Part shown: positions 17,830 through 27,393 of the stretch, piece after piece
Numbering within the stretch: position 1 is the stretch's first letter
Layout of the letters: the number at the start of each line of letters is the position of its first letter
NCBI GenBank assembly: GCA_030426845.1
Contig: JAUHXR010000008.1
Span: 1-64,000, forward strand
Reading direction: 5' to 3'
Source: Polyangia bacterium
GTDB lineage: Bacteria > Myxococcota_A > Polyangia > Polyangiales > Sandaracinaceae
DNA length: 64,000 nucleotides
Translations under genes and position numbers: made by a program
Notes under the pieces: model-generated
What the model saw: only the letters and a program-made list of their open reading frames with translations
Told to the model about the DNA's origin: nothing
Databases searched by the model: none

Positions 17830-18777
17830 ATGACGCGACGGCCCAGGATCCTCATCACCGCCCCCTACTTCATGCCCGTGGTCGAGCGCTTTCGCCCGCG
17901 CTTCGAGGAGCGCGGCTTCGAGCTCGTCGTCCAGGACGTCGAGGAGCGGGCCGAGGAGGAGGACCTGTTGAAGGTGATCGGCGACATCGACGGCGTGATC
18001 TGCGGCGACGACCGCTTCACCGCGCGCGTCCTCGACGCCGCCCCGCACCTGAAGGTGATCTCCAAGTGGGGCACCGGCATCGACTCCATCGACAAGGAGG
18101 CGGCCGAGGCCCGCGGGATCGCGGTGTGCCGCACCCCCAACGCGTTCACCATCCCGGTCGCCGACACCGTGCTCGGCTACGCGCTCGCCTTCGTCCGCAA
18201 CATCGCGACGATGGACGTCGCGATGAAGGGCGGGACCTGGAAGAAGATCCCCGGGCGCGCGCTGAGCGAGTGCACCGTCGGGATCATCGGGGTCGGCGAC
18301 ATCGGCCGCCGCGTGGCGCGCCTCTTCTCTGCGTTCGACGCGACGGTCCTCGGGACGGACATCCGCGAGATCCCCGCCGACGTGATCGAGGACTCGGGCA
18401 TGGAGGTCGTCTCGCTCGAGGCGCTCCTCGCGCGGGCTGACATCGTCAGCGTCAATTGCGACCTCAACCCGACGAGCCACCACATCATCCGCGCCGAGAC
18501 GCTGGCGCTGATGAAGCCGACCGCGTTCGTCATCAACGCCGCGCGCGGCCCGTGCCACCACGAGCCCGACCTCGTGAAGGCCCTCCAGGACGGGGTCATC
18601 GCGGGCGCCGCGCTCGACGTGTTCGAGGACGAGCCGCTCCCCGAGGGCAGCCCGCTGCGCGCGATGGGGAACGTCCTGCTCGCGCCGCACAACTCCAACA
18701 GCAGCCCCACCGCGTGGGAGCGGGTGCACGAGAGCACGATGAAGAACCTCTTCGACGTGCTGGAGTCGCGTGGCTGA
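17830..18777 (+). CDS. D-isomer-specific 2-hydroxyacid dehydrogenase (phosphoglycerate dehydrogenase-like)
   Basis: A 315-residue NAD-dependent oxidoreductase. The Rossmann motif GIIGVGDIGRR is at residues 151-161. The catalytic triad is seen as Arg in INAARG, Glu in DVFEDEPLPEG and His in LLAPHNSNSS. No ACT domain follows, so it is not a full SerA. It overlaps the next SDR gene by 8 bases, and the preceding cyclase ends 33 bases upstream. In this setting it may oxidise or reduce a sugar-acid or glycerate-derived precursor for the capsule; its precise substrate cannot be read from sequence. Confidence 0.88.
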   Translation: MTRRPRILITAPYFMPVVERFRPRFEERGFELVVQDVEERAEEEDLLKVIGDIDGVICGDDRFTARVLDAAPHLKVISKWGTGIDSIDKEAAEARGIAVCRTPNAFTIPVADTVLGYALAFVRNIATMDVAMKGGTWKKIPGRALSECTVGIIGVGDIGRRVARLFSAFDATVLGTDIREIPADVIEDSGMEVVSLEALLARADIVSVNCDLNPTSHHIIRAETLALMKPTAFVINAARGPCHHEPDLVKALQDGVIAGAALDVFEDEPLPEGSPLRAMGNVLLAPHNSNSSPTAWERVHESTMKNLFDVLESRG

Positions 18778-19516
18778 TCCGCGCGTCGCGCTCATCACCG
18801 GCGCGGCCCGGGGGATCGGCGCCGCGTGCGCGCGCGCCTTCCGCGCCGACGGCTGGCGGGTCGTCGGCCTCGACCTCGACGCCTGCCCGGACGCCGACCG
18901 ATCGATCGCGGTCGACCTGGCGGACGCGGAGGCGATCGGGGTCGCCGTCGCGTCCATCGCCGCCCAGGAGGGTCGCCTCGACGCGCTGGTGAACAACGCC
19001 GCGCACCAGGTCGTCGGCGCGATCGACGCGATCTCGCTCGAGGACTGGGATCGCACGATGGCGATCAACCTCCGGGCGCCGTTCTGGCTGCTGCGCTGCG
19101 CGCTCCCGATGCTCGAGGCGAGCGGCGGCGCGGTGGTGAACGTGAGCTCGGTGCACGCCGTCGCCACCTCGGCCGAGATCAGCCCCTACGCGGCGAGCAA
19201 GGGCGGCCTCGCGACCTTCACCCGCGCGGCCGCGCTCGACCTCGCGCCCCGGGGCGTGCGCGTCAACGCGGTGCTCCCCGGCGCGGTCGACACCGAGATG
19301 CTCCGCGCGGGCTTCGCGCGCGGGCACATCGCCGAGGGCGAGGTCGAGGCCCAGCTCGCCGAGTTCGGCGCGCGTCACCCGGTCGGGCGCATCGGTCGGC
19401 CCGAGGAGATCGCGCTCGCGATCCTCCACCTCGCGGACGGCGCGCGCTCACCCTATGTCACCGGCGCGAGCCTCGTGGTGGACGGCGGGGTCACCGCGCG
19501 GCTCAGCACCGAGTAG
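18770..19516 (+). CDS. Short-chain dehydrogenase/reductase
   Basis: A 248-residue classical SDR. The cofactor motif TGAARGIG is at residues 10-17, LVNNAAHQ is the NNAG equivalent, Ser is in VVNVSSVHA, and the catalytic pair YAASK follows. The C-terminus SLVVDGGVT is typical of the family. It starts at GTG 18770, 8 bases inside the end of the dehydrogenase gene, so the two are coupled. It probably acts in the same precursor pathway as the neighbouring 2-hydroxyacid dehydrogenase and cyclase. Confidence 0.9.
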   Translation: MADPRVALITGAARGIGAACARAFRADGWRVVGLDLDACPDADRSIAVDLADAEAIGVAVASIAAQEGRLDALVNNAAHQVVGAIDAISLEDWDRTMAINLRAPFWLLRCALPMLEASGGAVVNVSSVHAVATSAEISPYAASKGGLATFTRAAALDLAPRGVRVNAVLPGAVDTEMLRAGFARGHIAEGEVEAQLAEFGARHPVGRIGRPEEIALAILHLADGARSPYVTGASLVVDGGVTARLSTE

Positions 19517-19576
19517 CGTGATGATCCGCTGCGGCGCGAGCCCCTCGAGGGCGCCCCTCGCGCGGGCGGGCGCCCA

Positions 19577-20554
19577 GTGATCCGCGGGGTGCGCAGGCGG
19601 GTCGTGGCCCTCGTCCGCGATCGCCGCGTGCGCCGCGTCGGGGCCGCGGTGGGCCGCGCGCTGTTCGGCCTCCCCGAGGTGCCGCGGCCGCTGCTCGACC
19701 CGGCCGACGCGATGCGCGCGCTCCCGTTCGGCGGCGCCCTTGGCGACGCGATCGATGTGGGTCGGCGGGCCCGATGGCGGCGGCGCGCCGCCCACGCGGG
19801 CGATCCCACGGTGAGCGTCGTGATCGCGGCGCGTGACGCTTCCGGGACCCTCGCGGCCTCCCTGGAGAGCCTCCTCGCACAGAGCTACCCCGCGCTCGAG
19901 GTGCTCGTCGTCGACGACGCCAGCCACGACGGGACCGCCGAGGTGGCGCGCCGCCTCGCCGCGCGCGACCGCCGCGTCCGCGTGATCGAGCGGGCTCGCC
20001 CGGGCGGCGCGGCCGCGGCGCGGAACACCGGCCTCGCCCGCGCACGCGGCGACTTCGTCACGTTCCAGGACGCCGACGACCTCTCGCACCCCGACCGGAT
20101 CCTGCGTCAGCTCGACGTGCTGCTCCGCAACCCGGACGCGCGCCTCGCGATGTGCCGGTACCGGCGCGTCGATCCGGCGGGGCACACCGTGGTCGTGAAC
20201 GAGCGCGCCTACCGCAAGTGCATCGTCGCCATGATGTTCCCGCGCGCGGTGCACGACGCCGTGGGCTTCTTCCGCGAGGACCTGCCCGTCGGCGAGGACG
20301 CCGAGCTCTACGAGCGCATCAAGGTCGCGTTCGGCGAGGCCTCCGAGCGTCGCCTCACCGCGCCGCTCTACGAGGCCGCCTTCGACCCCGCGTCGCTCCT
20401 CTTCGGGGCCGGCGCGGTCACGCGCGACGCCCGCGGCCACGTCGTCTATCGCCAGGCGCCCGAGCACGCCGCGTCCCAGGCCCGTTGGCGCGAGGAGCAC
20501 CGCGCGATGGCCCGCGGCGAGCGCCCGCTCTACGTGCCCGCCGACGACGCCTGA
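19577..20554 (+). CDS. Family 2 glycosyltransferase, last gene of the capsule cluster
   Basis: A 325-residue GT2 enzyme with a basic N-terminal extension of about 75 residues before VSVVIAARDASGTLAASL. It has VLVVDDASHDGTAEV and the DXD motif TFQDADDLSHPDR; the ED motif is in LPVGEDAELYERI. GTG start at 19577, 60 bases after the SDR. The last 25 bases overlap the end of the convergent MerR-type gene. Donor and acceptor are unknown. Confidence 0.87.
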   Translation: MIRGVRRRVVALVRDRRVRRVGAAVGRALFGLPEVPRPLLDPADAMRALPFGGALGDAIDVGRRARWRRRAAHAGDPTVSVVIAARDASGTLAASLESLLAQSYPALEVLVVDDASHDGTAEVARRLAARDRRVRVIERARPGGAAAARNTGLARARGDFVTFQDADDLSHPDRILRQLDVLLRNPDARLAMCRYRRVDPAGHTVVVNERAYRKCIVAMMFPRAVHDAVGFFREDLPVGEDAELYERIKVAFGEASERRLTAPLYEAAFDPASLLFGAGAVTRDARGHVVYRQAPEHAASQARWREEHRAMARGERPLYVPADDA

Positions 20555-21087
20555 TCCGAAGGGACGCGCGCGCGCCGGCGGATGGCGTCGACCTCGCGTG
20601 GGCCGAGGCCCAGCGACTCGAGGAAGTCGCGGTGCGCCTCCGGGGCGGCGCGCTCGAAGGCGGCGTGCCAGCGCTCCATCGCGTCGTCGTCGAGGCCCGC
20701 GTCGCGCAGGATCGCCACCCAGCCCTGCTTGTCGATCGCGCGCGCGCCGGCCAAGGCCTCGGGGCGCTCGAGGAGCCGGACGATCGCGCGCTGCTGCTCG
20801 CGGAGCGCGGCGATCTCGACGTTGAGGGACTCGAGGCGCGCGGCGAGCAGCGTGGCGGTGCGGCCCCGCGGCGCGCCGTCGAGGAGCTCGGCGATCTCGG
20901 CGAGCGAGAGCCCAACCTCGCGGTAGCGGCAGATCGCGTCGAGCCGCTGCACCGCGGCCTCGTCGTAGACCCGGTAGCCCGCGCGCGTACGACCGGACGG
21001 CCTCAGGAGACCGAGCCGGTCGTAGTAGAGGAGCGTGCTCCGCCCGAGCCCGAAGCGCCGCGCGAGCCGGCCGATGGTCCAGCTCAC
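20530..21087 (-). CDS. MerR-family transcriptional regulator
   Basis: A 185-residue regulator. The N-terminal winged helix-turn-helix has WTIGRLARRFGLGRSTLLYYDRLGL and YRVYDEAAVQRLDAI (about residues 3-60). A coiled-coil dimerisation helix follows (LLAARLESLNVEIAALREQQ), then a C-terminal segment WVAILRDAGLDDDAMERWH resembling TipA-like MerR effector regions. The GTG at 21087 overlaps the stop of the upstream gene (GTGA), so the two form an operon. Confidence 0.9.
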   Translation of the reverse strand: MSWTIGRLARRFGLGRSTLLYYDRLGLLRPSGRTRAGYRVYDEAAVQRLDAICRYREVGLSLAEIAELLDGAPRGRTATLLAARLESLNVEIAALREQQRAIVRLLERPEALAGARAIDKQGWVAILRDAGLDDDAMERWHAAFERAAPEAHRDFLESLGLGPREVDAIRRRARVPSDQASSAGT

Positions 21088-21464
21088 CTTGGCCCCGGTA
21101 GGACGAACCGACGACGCGCCGTCTCGGACGCGAGCACCTCGGGCGCGTAGTAGAGGAGCGGCCCATCGCGGCCCAGCTCGGGGCACCGCGCGAGGAGCGC
21201 GTCGAGGTGGAGGCCGGGGTGGCGGTGCATCGCGTCGTCGAGGAGGGCCAGATAGGTCCAGGTGAGGGTAGCGTGGAGCTTCTCGGGGGCGCCGAGCACG
21301 ACGGTCAGCGCGCGTAGGTGCGTGAGGTAGCGCGCGAGCGCCTGCTCGAGGGGGAGGTCCAAGAGGTAGCAGAACGCGACGCGGAGGTGGGCGCGGTGAC
21401 CGAAGCGGCGCGGATCGACGCGCGCAGCCTCGAACGCCGCGACGAGCGGGTCGGGGTGGGTCAT
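21084..21464 (-). CDS. Conserved hypothetical protein, co-transcribed with a MerR regulator
   Basis: A 126-residue soluble protein of unknown function. It has the pattern FGHRAHLRVAFCYLLDLPLEQAL, then a leucine-rich helix and GAPEKLHATLTWTYLALLDDA. This F-H-HLR...K-H-T-TW pattern recurs in a family of small uncharacterised bacterial proteins (recollection, not checked). Its stop overlaps the GTG of the MerR regulator, so the regulator and this protein are made together. No membrane segment or signal is seen. Confidence 0.75.
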   Translation of the reverse strand: MTHPDPLVAAFEAARVDPRRFGHRAHLRVAFCYLLDLPLEQALARYLTHLRALTVVLGAPEKLHATLTWTYLALLDDAMHRHPGLHLDALLARCPELGRDGPLLYYAPEVLASETARRRFVLPGPR

Positions 21465-21498
21465 GACGGCAGGCCTACGGGGTGATCCCGTAGTCGGG

Positions 21499-22041
21499 TC
21501 AAGCCGCGAGCGAGGGCCGCGCCGGGTCCGTGACCAGCAGGGCGTCGCGCGCCCTCAGCGCGTCGAGGAAGCGCGTCCAACCGTCGCCCCCCATCAGGCG
21601 CAGCTCCGACTCGTGGAGGCCGACGACCTGGAGGTAGTCGTCGGCGAGCTCGGGGTCGGGCACGATGGCTCCGCTCCGCATCTGGACCGTCGGCGCGAGG
21701 GGCTCGGTGAGCCGGAGGTAGTGGCCCCGGGCGAAGGCGCGCTGGCTACGGACCGCGAGGCGCGCGAACTCCTGGAGGAGGCGCACCGGCCAGACCGGCG
21801 CGTCGGCGGGGTCCTGGACGTCGTCCGCCCGCAGGCGGAAGGACAGCTCGCGCTCGAAGCGCCGTCGCAGGCCGAAGCTCACGTAGTGCCAGTGCGGCCC
21901 CTGCGCGTGCGCGTAGACCCCGACCCCCGTCAGCGGCTGCCCCGTGAACCCCGCGTAGACGAACGGCTCCTGCGCGCCGTAGAGCGAGCGCAGCGCGGGG
22001 CTGTCGACCTGAGCGGTGATGCGGATCGGGGGGAGGCGCAT
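21499..22041 (-). CDS. Suppressor-of-fused (SUFU) domain protein
   Basis: A 180-residue cytosolic protein. The segment GPHWHYVSFGLRRRFERELSFRL (about residues 48-70), followed by PVWPVRLLQEFARLAV and HESELRLMGGDGW, matches the SUFU-like fold (PF05076) found in many bacteria. Bacterial members are of unknown function, some tied to immunity-protein or signalling contexts; nothing nearby tells which applies here. It lies 34 bases from the neighbouring operon on the same strand. Confidence 0.8.
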   Translation of the reverse strand: MRLPPIRITAQVDSPALRSLYGAQEPFVYAGFTGQPLTGVGVYAHAQGPHWHYVSFGLRRRFERELSFRLRADDVQDPADAPVWPVRLLQEFARLAVRSQRAFARGHYLRLTEPLAPTVQMRSGAIVPDPELADDYLQVVGLHESELRLMGGDGWTRFLDALRARDALLVTDPARPSLAA

Positions 22042-22119
22042 CTCCCCGCGGTGTACGCGACGCCCCCCGCGTGGCTTCCCTCGCGGCGCTCGCGCGATGG
22101 ATCTGCGGACCAGTCGCCG

Positions 22120-22563
22120 TCAGCCGGCGGGCGCGCGGTAGTGCGGCTCCCAGCCGGCCTTGTCCTGGAACAGGCGCACGCACCGGATGGCCTTGGCCTC
22201 GGTGAGGAAGAAGCGGTGGTGGCGGTCCTTCGGGACGACGATGAGGTCGCCGCGCTCGACGGTCACGCGCATCCATCGGTCGTCTGCGCTCCGGATGTCG
22301 AACACGCCCTCGCCCTCGAGCACGAAGCGAACCTCGTCCTCGGTGTGGAGGTGCTCGCCGAGGAACTTCTGCTCGATCGCGTCGAGGTTCGGGGTCTCGG
22401 GGCTGAGGGAGACCTCGTCCTGGTGGACGTAGCCCTGCGCGGCCGAGAGCGCATCGAGCGGGGCCTGGTGCGCGCCGAGCTCGAGGCGCTGGTAGTGGAC
22501 CCCTTGCGCGGCCAGCTCGTCGGGGCCGATGGGCGTCTCGTCGTCCAGCCAGTGCGCGCGCAT
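22120..22563 (-). CDS. mtnD: Acireductone dioxygenase
   Basis: A 147-residue cupin that oxidises acireductone in the methionine salvage pathway. The metal-binding motif EHLHTEDEVRF (two His and a Glu, about residues 69-79) and the second cupin motif PKDRHHRF are seen, with GVFDIR between. It is shorter than the usual 180 residues, mostly at the ends. It follows mtnB on the same strand, separated by 67 bases of short tandem repeats, and both face away from the aminotransferase and spermidine synthase genes. Confidence 0.9.
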   Translation of the reverse strand: MRAHWLDDETPIGPDELAAQGVHYQRLELGAHQAPLDALSAAQGYVHQDEVSLSPETPNLDAIEQKFLGEHLHTEDEVRFVLEGEGVFDIRSADDRWMRVTVERGDLIVVPKDRHHRFFLTEAKAIRCVRLFQDKAGWEPHYRAPAG

Positions 22564-22577
22564 GAGGGACCTCGCCT

Positions 22578-22641
22578 CGGTAGGTGATTCGGTGGGGCTG
22601 ATTCAGCAGAGATGATTCAGCAGGGATGACTCAGTGGGTCA
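22578..22641 (-). repeat. Tandem 14-bp repeats beginning at the mtnB stop codon
   Basis: Read on the minus strand from the mtnB stop, the units are TGAGTCATCCCTGC, TGAATCATCTCTGC, TGAATCAGCCCCAC and CGAATCACCTACCG. Each is 14 bases and the first opens with the stop codon itself. They fill the spacer before mtnD. The unit size is not a multiple of three, so successive TGA triplets fall in different frames. Confidence 0.7.
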
Positions 22642-23296
22642 CGCGCGGCTTGCCGTTGTCGGGGGTGCCCGGCCGCGCGGTGGGGTCGAGGCCGAGCTGG
22701 CGCATGCGCACCGCGGCCTCGAAGAGGTAGTCGTAGCACTCGGCGTGCGTCTTGGCCTCGACCCAGTCGGCCCCCCACACGTAGACGCCATGGCGCCGGA
22801 CGAGCACCGCGTGGCTCTGAGGGTAGGCCTCGATCGCGCGGGCCATCGCGTCGGCGAGGTCGCACTCGTGCGCGGTGTTCTCGAGGATCGGGACGACCAG
22901 CTCGTCGTGGTACCCGACCCCGCGGATGCCCTTCATCATCTCGAGGTGCGTGACGCGGAACTCGCCCTCGTAGAGGAGCGTCGCGAGCATCGCGTTGACG
23001 CTGTGGCTGTGGAGCACCGCGCCCGCGCCGCGCGCGTTGAACGCGTTGAAGAACAGCGGCGCGCACTGGCTGAGCCGCAGCCCCTCGGCCTGGGGCCGCT
23101 CGATCACCTCGCCCGCCTCGTCGAGCACGAAGAGGTCCGCCGGCTGGAGCCGCTCCTTCATCACGCCGCTCGGCGCCATGTAGACGCGGCCGTCGACCCG
23201 CAGGCTGATGCCGCCGCCGGTCCCGCTCACCCAGCCCTGGTCGTAGAACTGACGACACAGCGCGCAGATGATCTCTCTCGGGTCGCCCTCATCCAC
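22631..23296 (-). CDS. mtnB: Methylthioribulose-1-phosphate dehydratase
   Basis: A 221-residue class II aldolase-family enzyme of methionine salvage. Typical segments are [29 protein letters not shown], the metal-binding HSHSVNAML (two His), HLEMMKGI and RRHGVYVWG (third His). GTG at 23296 gives the usual family length; a TTG at 23338 would add 14 residues but its ribosome-binding spacing is poor. The spacer to the divergent aminotransferase gene is short, so the promoters must be compact. Confidence 0.92.
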   Translation of the reverse strand: MDEGDPREIICALCRQFYDQGWVSGTGGGISLRVDGRVYMAPSGVMKERLQPADLFVLDEAGEVIERPQAEGLRLSQCAPLFFNAFNARGAGAVLHSHSVNAMLATLLYEGEFRVTHLEMMKGIRGVGYHDELVVPILENTAHECDLADAMARAIEAYPQSHAVLVRRHGVYVWGADWVEAKTHAECYDYLFEAAVRMRQLGLDPTARPGTPDNGKPRVTH

Positions 23297-23349
23297 GTCG
23301 ATCGCACAAACCCTGGCTCCCGGGCCGCTCGCGCGCAAGTATCCCCGCC

Positions 23350-24639
23350 ATGGCGCGACGCCCGCCCGACAAGCACCTGAACCTCAACGTGCGCGGGATG
23401 CGCGCGTCCGCCACCGTCTCGATCAACGAGCACAGCAACGCGCTCCTCGCCGAGGGCCGCACGATCTACAAGCTCGGCCTCGGCCAGTCGCCCTTCCCCG
23501 TCCCTGACGTGGTGGTCGAGGCGCTGCGCGCGCACGCGGCGGAGAAGGACTACCTGCCGGTGCGCGGGCTGTACGCGCTGCGGCGCGCGGTCGCGCACTA
23601 CCACGAGCGCGGCGAGGGCATCGATCGCACCGCCGAGGACGTGCTCATCGGGCCGGGCAGCAAGGAGCTGATGTTCCTGCTGCAGCTCACGTTCTACGGC
23701 GAGCTCGTCATCCCGACCCCCGCGTGGGTGTCGTACGCGCCACAGGCCCAGGTGCTCGGGCGGCGCGTGCGCATGGTCGCGACCTACCCAGAGCACGGCT
23801 GGATGCTCACGCCCGACGAGCTCGAGCGGATCTGCGACGAGGACGACGAGCGCCCGCGCCTCCTCATCCTCAACTACCCGAGCAACCCGACCGGGCTGAC
23901 CTTCAAGACCGACGAGCTCAAGGCGTTCGCCGCGGTCTGCCGGCGGCACAAGGTGCTGGTGCTCTCGGACGAGATCTACGCCGAGCTGCATCACAAGGGG
24001 CAGCACGTCTCCCTCGCGCGCTTCTACCCCGAGGGGACGATCATCAGCGCGGGCCTCAGCAAGTGGTGCGGCGCGGGCGGCTGGCGGCTCGGCACGTTCG
24101 TCTTCCCGCAGGAGCTCCGCTGGCTGCTCGAGGCGATGAGCGCGGTGGCGAGCGAGACCTACACGTCGACCAGCGCGCCGATCCAGCACGCCGCGGTCAC
24201 CGCCTTCGAGGGCGGCGAGGCGATCGAGCAGTACCTCGACGGCTCGCGCCGCGTGCTCTCCGCCCTCGGCCGCTGGAGCGCACGCAAGCTCCGCGACGCG
24301 GGCCTCGGCTGCGCCCAGCCGGTCGGCGGCTTCTACCTCTTCGTCGACTTCCGCGAGCACGCCGAGCGCCTCGCGGCTCGCGGCGTCACGACAGGGCGCG
24401 AGCTCTGCGCGGCGCTGCTTCGCGACACCGGCGTGGCGGTCCTGCCCGGCGTCGACTTCGGCCGCGACGAATCGGAGCTCACCGCCCGCCTCGCCTACGT
24501 CGACTTCGACGGCGCGCGCGCGCTCGACGCGGTCCGCGTGATCCCGACCCAGCAGCCGCTCGACCAGAACTTCCTCAAGCGCCACTGCCGGCCGGTCGTC
24601 CGCGCGATCGAGGCGATCGCGAGCTGGGTCGCCGCTTGA
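23350..24639 (+). CDS. Class I/II pyridoxal-phosphate aminotransferase
   Basis: A 429-residue fold-type I aminotransferase. Seen are [22 protein letters not shown] (phosphate contact), [11 protein letters not shown] (substrate Asn), [10 protein letters not shown] (PLP Asp), [16 protein letters not shown] with the Schiff-base Lys and the phosphate-binding Arg, and a C-terminal [10 protein letters not shown]. It is divergent from mtnB-mtnD and upstream of spermidine synthase. It could be the transaminase that turns ketomethylthiobutyrate into methionine, but this is inferred from position; an aspartate-type enzyme is equally possible. Confidence 0.88.
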   Translation: MARRPPDKHLNLNVRGMRASATVSINEHSNALLAEGRTIYKLGLGQSPFPVPDVVVEALRAHAAEKDYLPVRGLYALRRAVAHYHERGEGIDRTAEDVLIGPGSKELMFLLQLTFYGELVIPTPAWVSYAPQAQVLGRRVRMVATYPEHGWMLTPDELERICDEDDERPRLLILNYPSNPTGLTFKTDELKAFAAVCRRHKVLVLSDEIYAELHHKGQHVSLARFYPEGTIISAGLSKWCGAGGWRLGTFVFPQELRWLLEAMSAVASETYTSTSAPIQHAAVTAFEGGEAIEQYLDGSRRVLSALGRWSARKLRDAGLGCAQPVGGFYLFVDFREHAERLAARGVTTGRELCAALLRDTGVAVLPGVDFGRDESELTARLAYVDFDGARALDAVRVIPTQQPLDQNFLKRHCRPVVRAIEAIASWVAA

Positions 24640-24669
24640 CGCCCGGGGCTCGGTGGGTATGCCCCGCCC

Positions 24670-25515
<846 letters not shown>

Positions 25516-25521
25516 GCTCCG

Positions 25522-26319
25522 TCAGTTCTCGAAGTAGTGCTCGCCCGCGAGCACGAAGTCGACGATCTCGCACGGCACGATCTCGCTCACGAGCTCCTGC
25601 GGCTGGCTCGGCTGGAGCAGCGCGCCGCCGGAGTCCGGCCCGAAGTCGGGGACATCGAGCTCCGCGAACAACAGCCCGCGCGCGTCGACCGCGTAGACGT
25701 CCTGGTAGTAGTTCACGACCTGGCGGTCGGCGGTGACGGTCTGCACGAGCTGATACCCGCCCTCGGCCTCGACGATGCGCTGGTCCGTCACGGTGACCAC
25801 GTCGTAGCGGACCTCGTCGAGCCCGGCGATCTCGTCGTTGGTGCGCGTGATGCGCAGGGTCGTCGCCTCGAGCAGCTCGGCCTCGGTCATGAAGAACCGG
25901 GACGAGATCACTCCCTGGTCGCCGGGGTCGAGGCAGGCGAAGCCGATCCCGCTGACCTGGGACTGGTACTGCGGGCCCGCGAGCCCCGCCGACTCCGTGA
26001 ACCCGCCCAGGCTCATGTCGAGCTGCACGAGGCAGACGCGGCTGGAGCCGGCGTTCCGCACCTGCGCAAAGACCCGGACGAGATCGTCCCGCTCCCCGTT
26101 CGCCGGGAGCGCGACGAAGTTCACGCTCTCGAGCGAGAGATTGATGCCGGAGATGACCGTCTGGATCTCCGGGAAGGCGGTGGTCTCACCCGACGCGCCG
26201 AACGTCGCGGGGCGGGTGCTGCACAGGCCAGCCTCCGACATGAGGTCCTCTCCACCGCACGCGGAGATCGCGAGAGCGAGCGCCACGACGCAAGCTCGAT
26301 TGTTCCGATACCGGTTCAT
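25522..26319 (-). CDS. Hypothetical secreted lipoprotein
   Basis: A 265-residue protein beginning MNRYRNNRACVVALALAISACGG, a lipoprotein signal with lipobox ISAC. The mature part looks beta-rich (for example ISGINLSLESVNFVALPANG and SSRVCLVQLDMSLGGF) and may be an Ig-like or DUF4352-like fold; no family was recognised. ATG 26319 is chosen because it sits directly at the signal peptide; the frame extends to 26358 without a better start. It ends six bases from the convergent speE stop. Confidence 0.8.
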   Translation of the reverse strand: MNRYRNNRACVVALALAISACGGEDLMSEAGLCSTRPATFGASGETTAFPEIQTVISGINLSLESVNFVALPANGERDDLVRVFAQVRNAGSSRVCLVQLDMSLGGFTESAGLAGPQYQSQVSGIGFACLDPGDQGVISSRFFMTEAELLEATTLRITRTNDEIAGLDEVRYDVVTVTDQRIVEAEGGYQLVQTVTADRQVVNYYQDVYAVDARGLLFAELDVPDFGPDSGGALLQPSQPQELVSEIVPCEIVDFVLAGEHYFEN

Positions 26320-26406
26320 CTCGGGAACTAGACCATCGACCGCCGGAGGCGTCAACACAACACGGGTTGACTCGAGCCTCCCCGACGCGCCCGACGACTC
26401 CCGGCG

Positions 26407-27393
26407 CTACTGCGCGATCGTGACGTCGACGCGGCACCAGCTGGTGCCGAGGTGGCCGTCGCGAACCACGATCCAGACTGAGGCGGCGCCCGGCGTCTCC
26501 GGCGTGGTCCAGACGACGTCGTGATCGCCCTGCTGGGTCACGTCGCGGCCGAACGCGCCGCCGGTCGCGAACCAGTTGTAGAACGCGCTCTCCATGTTGG
26601 TCTGGAGCTCGCCGGTGAGGTTGAAGACGGGGTAGCTCTCGACCCAGTCGTCCTCGTCGTCCGAGGGCGAGAGCGTCACGTCGGCCGCGGCGCGCAGCTC
26701 GATCGGCGCGCCGTCCTCGGCCACGCAGACGCGCGGGTCGCCCGACACGCCGGGCCGCGCGCTGACGAAGCGCCCGTCGAAGGAGAAGCGCGGCGGCGGC
26801 GGCGCGGTCGTCGGGTCGGCCCGCGTGGTGATCGCGAAGCGCTTGAGGCCCTCCAGGACGAGCGCGCCGTCCTGGAAGATCTCGACGCGCGCGCGGAGCG
26901 GCACCCCGACCACCGCGATCACGCCGAGCAGCGCCTGGAGCTGGTCCTGCGACACGCCCGGCGGCAGCGGCGGAGGCTCGCCCCCCGCGCCCATCAGCGA
27001 CGCGCCGAAGGCGAGCAGCGCCGCGGCGGGGAGCCGGGCCCGCCCGGGCGGCAGGCCGTCCGTCTCGAGCGCGATGAGATCCGGCCCGCCGACGTCGCAC
27101 GTGTCCTCCACGTCGACGCTCGCGCCGAGGCCCGCACCGCCGAAGACCTGCGCGAGGCTCAGGCACACCGTCCAGCGCAGCTCGATCCCCGGCGCGGCGA
27201 GGAGGTTGCGCCCCCGCTCGTCGACCGCGAGGACCTCGAACATGACGTCCTGGCCGAGCTGCGACTCCGGCGCGTCCGCGCTGATCGCGAGGATGCGCTT
27301 GGTGGCCACGATCGAGATCGGGTCGAAGTCGATGTCGATGCAGCCGCCGCTGAGCAGCGCGAGCGCGACGATCAGGCCGGCGACGCGCCTCAC
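26407..27393 (-). CDS. Hypothetical lipoprotein coupled to a TonB-dependent receptor
   Basis: A 328-residue protein with a short lipoprotein signal (RRVAGLIVALALLSGGC, lipobox SGGC). The mature region begins IDIDFDPISIVATKRILAISADAP, a beta-strand pattern like the Ig-type lipoproteins that partner TonB receptors in this group. Later segments are Pro/Ala rich (EPPPLPPGVSQDQL), and the C-terminus VWIVVRDGHLGTSWCRVDVTI is strand-rich. Its GTG overlaps the receptor stop (GTGA), so the two are translated together. It is probably a surface or periplasmic partner of that receptor; the ligand is unknown. Confidence 0.8.
   Translation of the reverse strand: MRRVAGLIVALALLSGGCIDIDFDPISIVATKRILAISADAPESQLGQDVMFEVLAVDERGRNLLAAPGIELRWTVCLSLAQVFGGAGLGASVDVEDTCDVGGPDLIALETDGLPPGRARLPAAALLAFGASLMGAGGEPPPLPPGVSQDQLQALLGVIAVVGVPLRARVEIFQDGALVLEGLKRFAITTRADPTTAPPPPRFSFDGRFVSARPGVSGDPRVCVAEDGAPIELRAAADVTLSPSDDEDDWVESYPVFNLTGELQTNMESAFYNWFATGGAFGRDVTQQGDHDVVWTTPETPGAASVWIVVRDGHLGTSWCRVDVTIAQ

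Noticed and set aside
15084-19167. Long antisense frames of 800-950 residues opposite the GT2-TagF gene and the dehydrogenase genes
   Set aside because: Low-complexity Arg/Leu/Asp/Val composition with no domain motifs; explained as antisense shadows of strong plus-strand genes.
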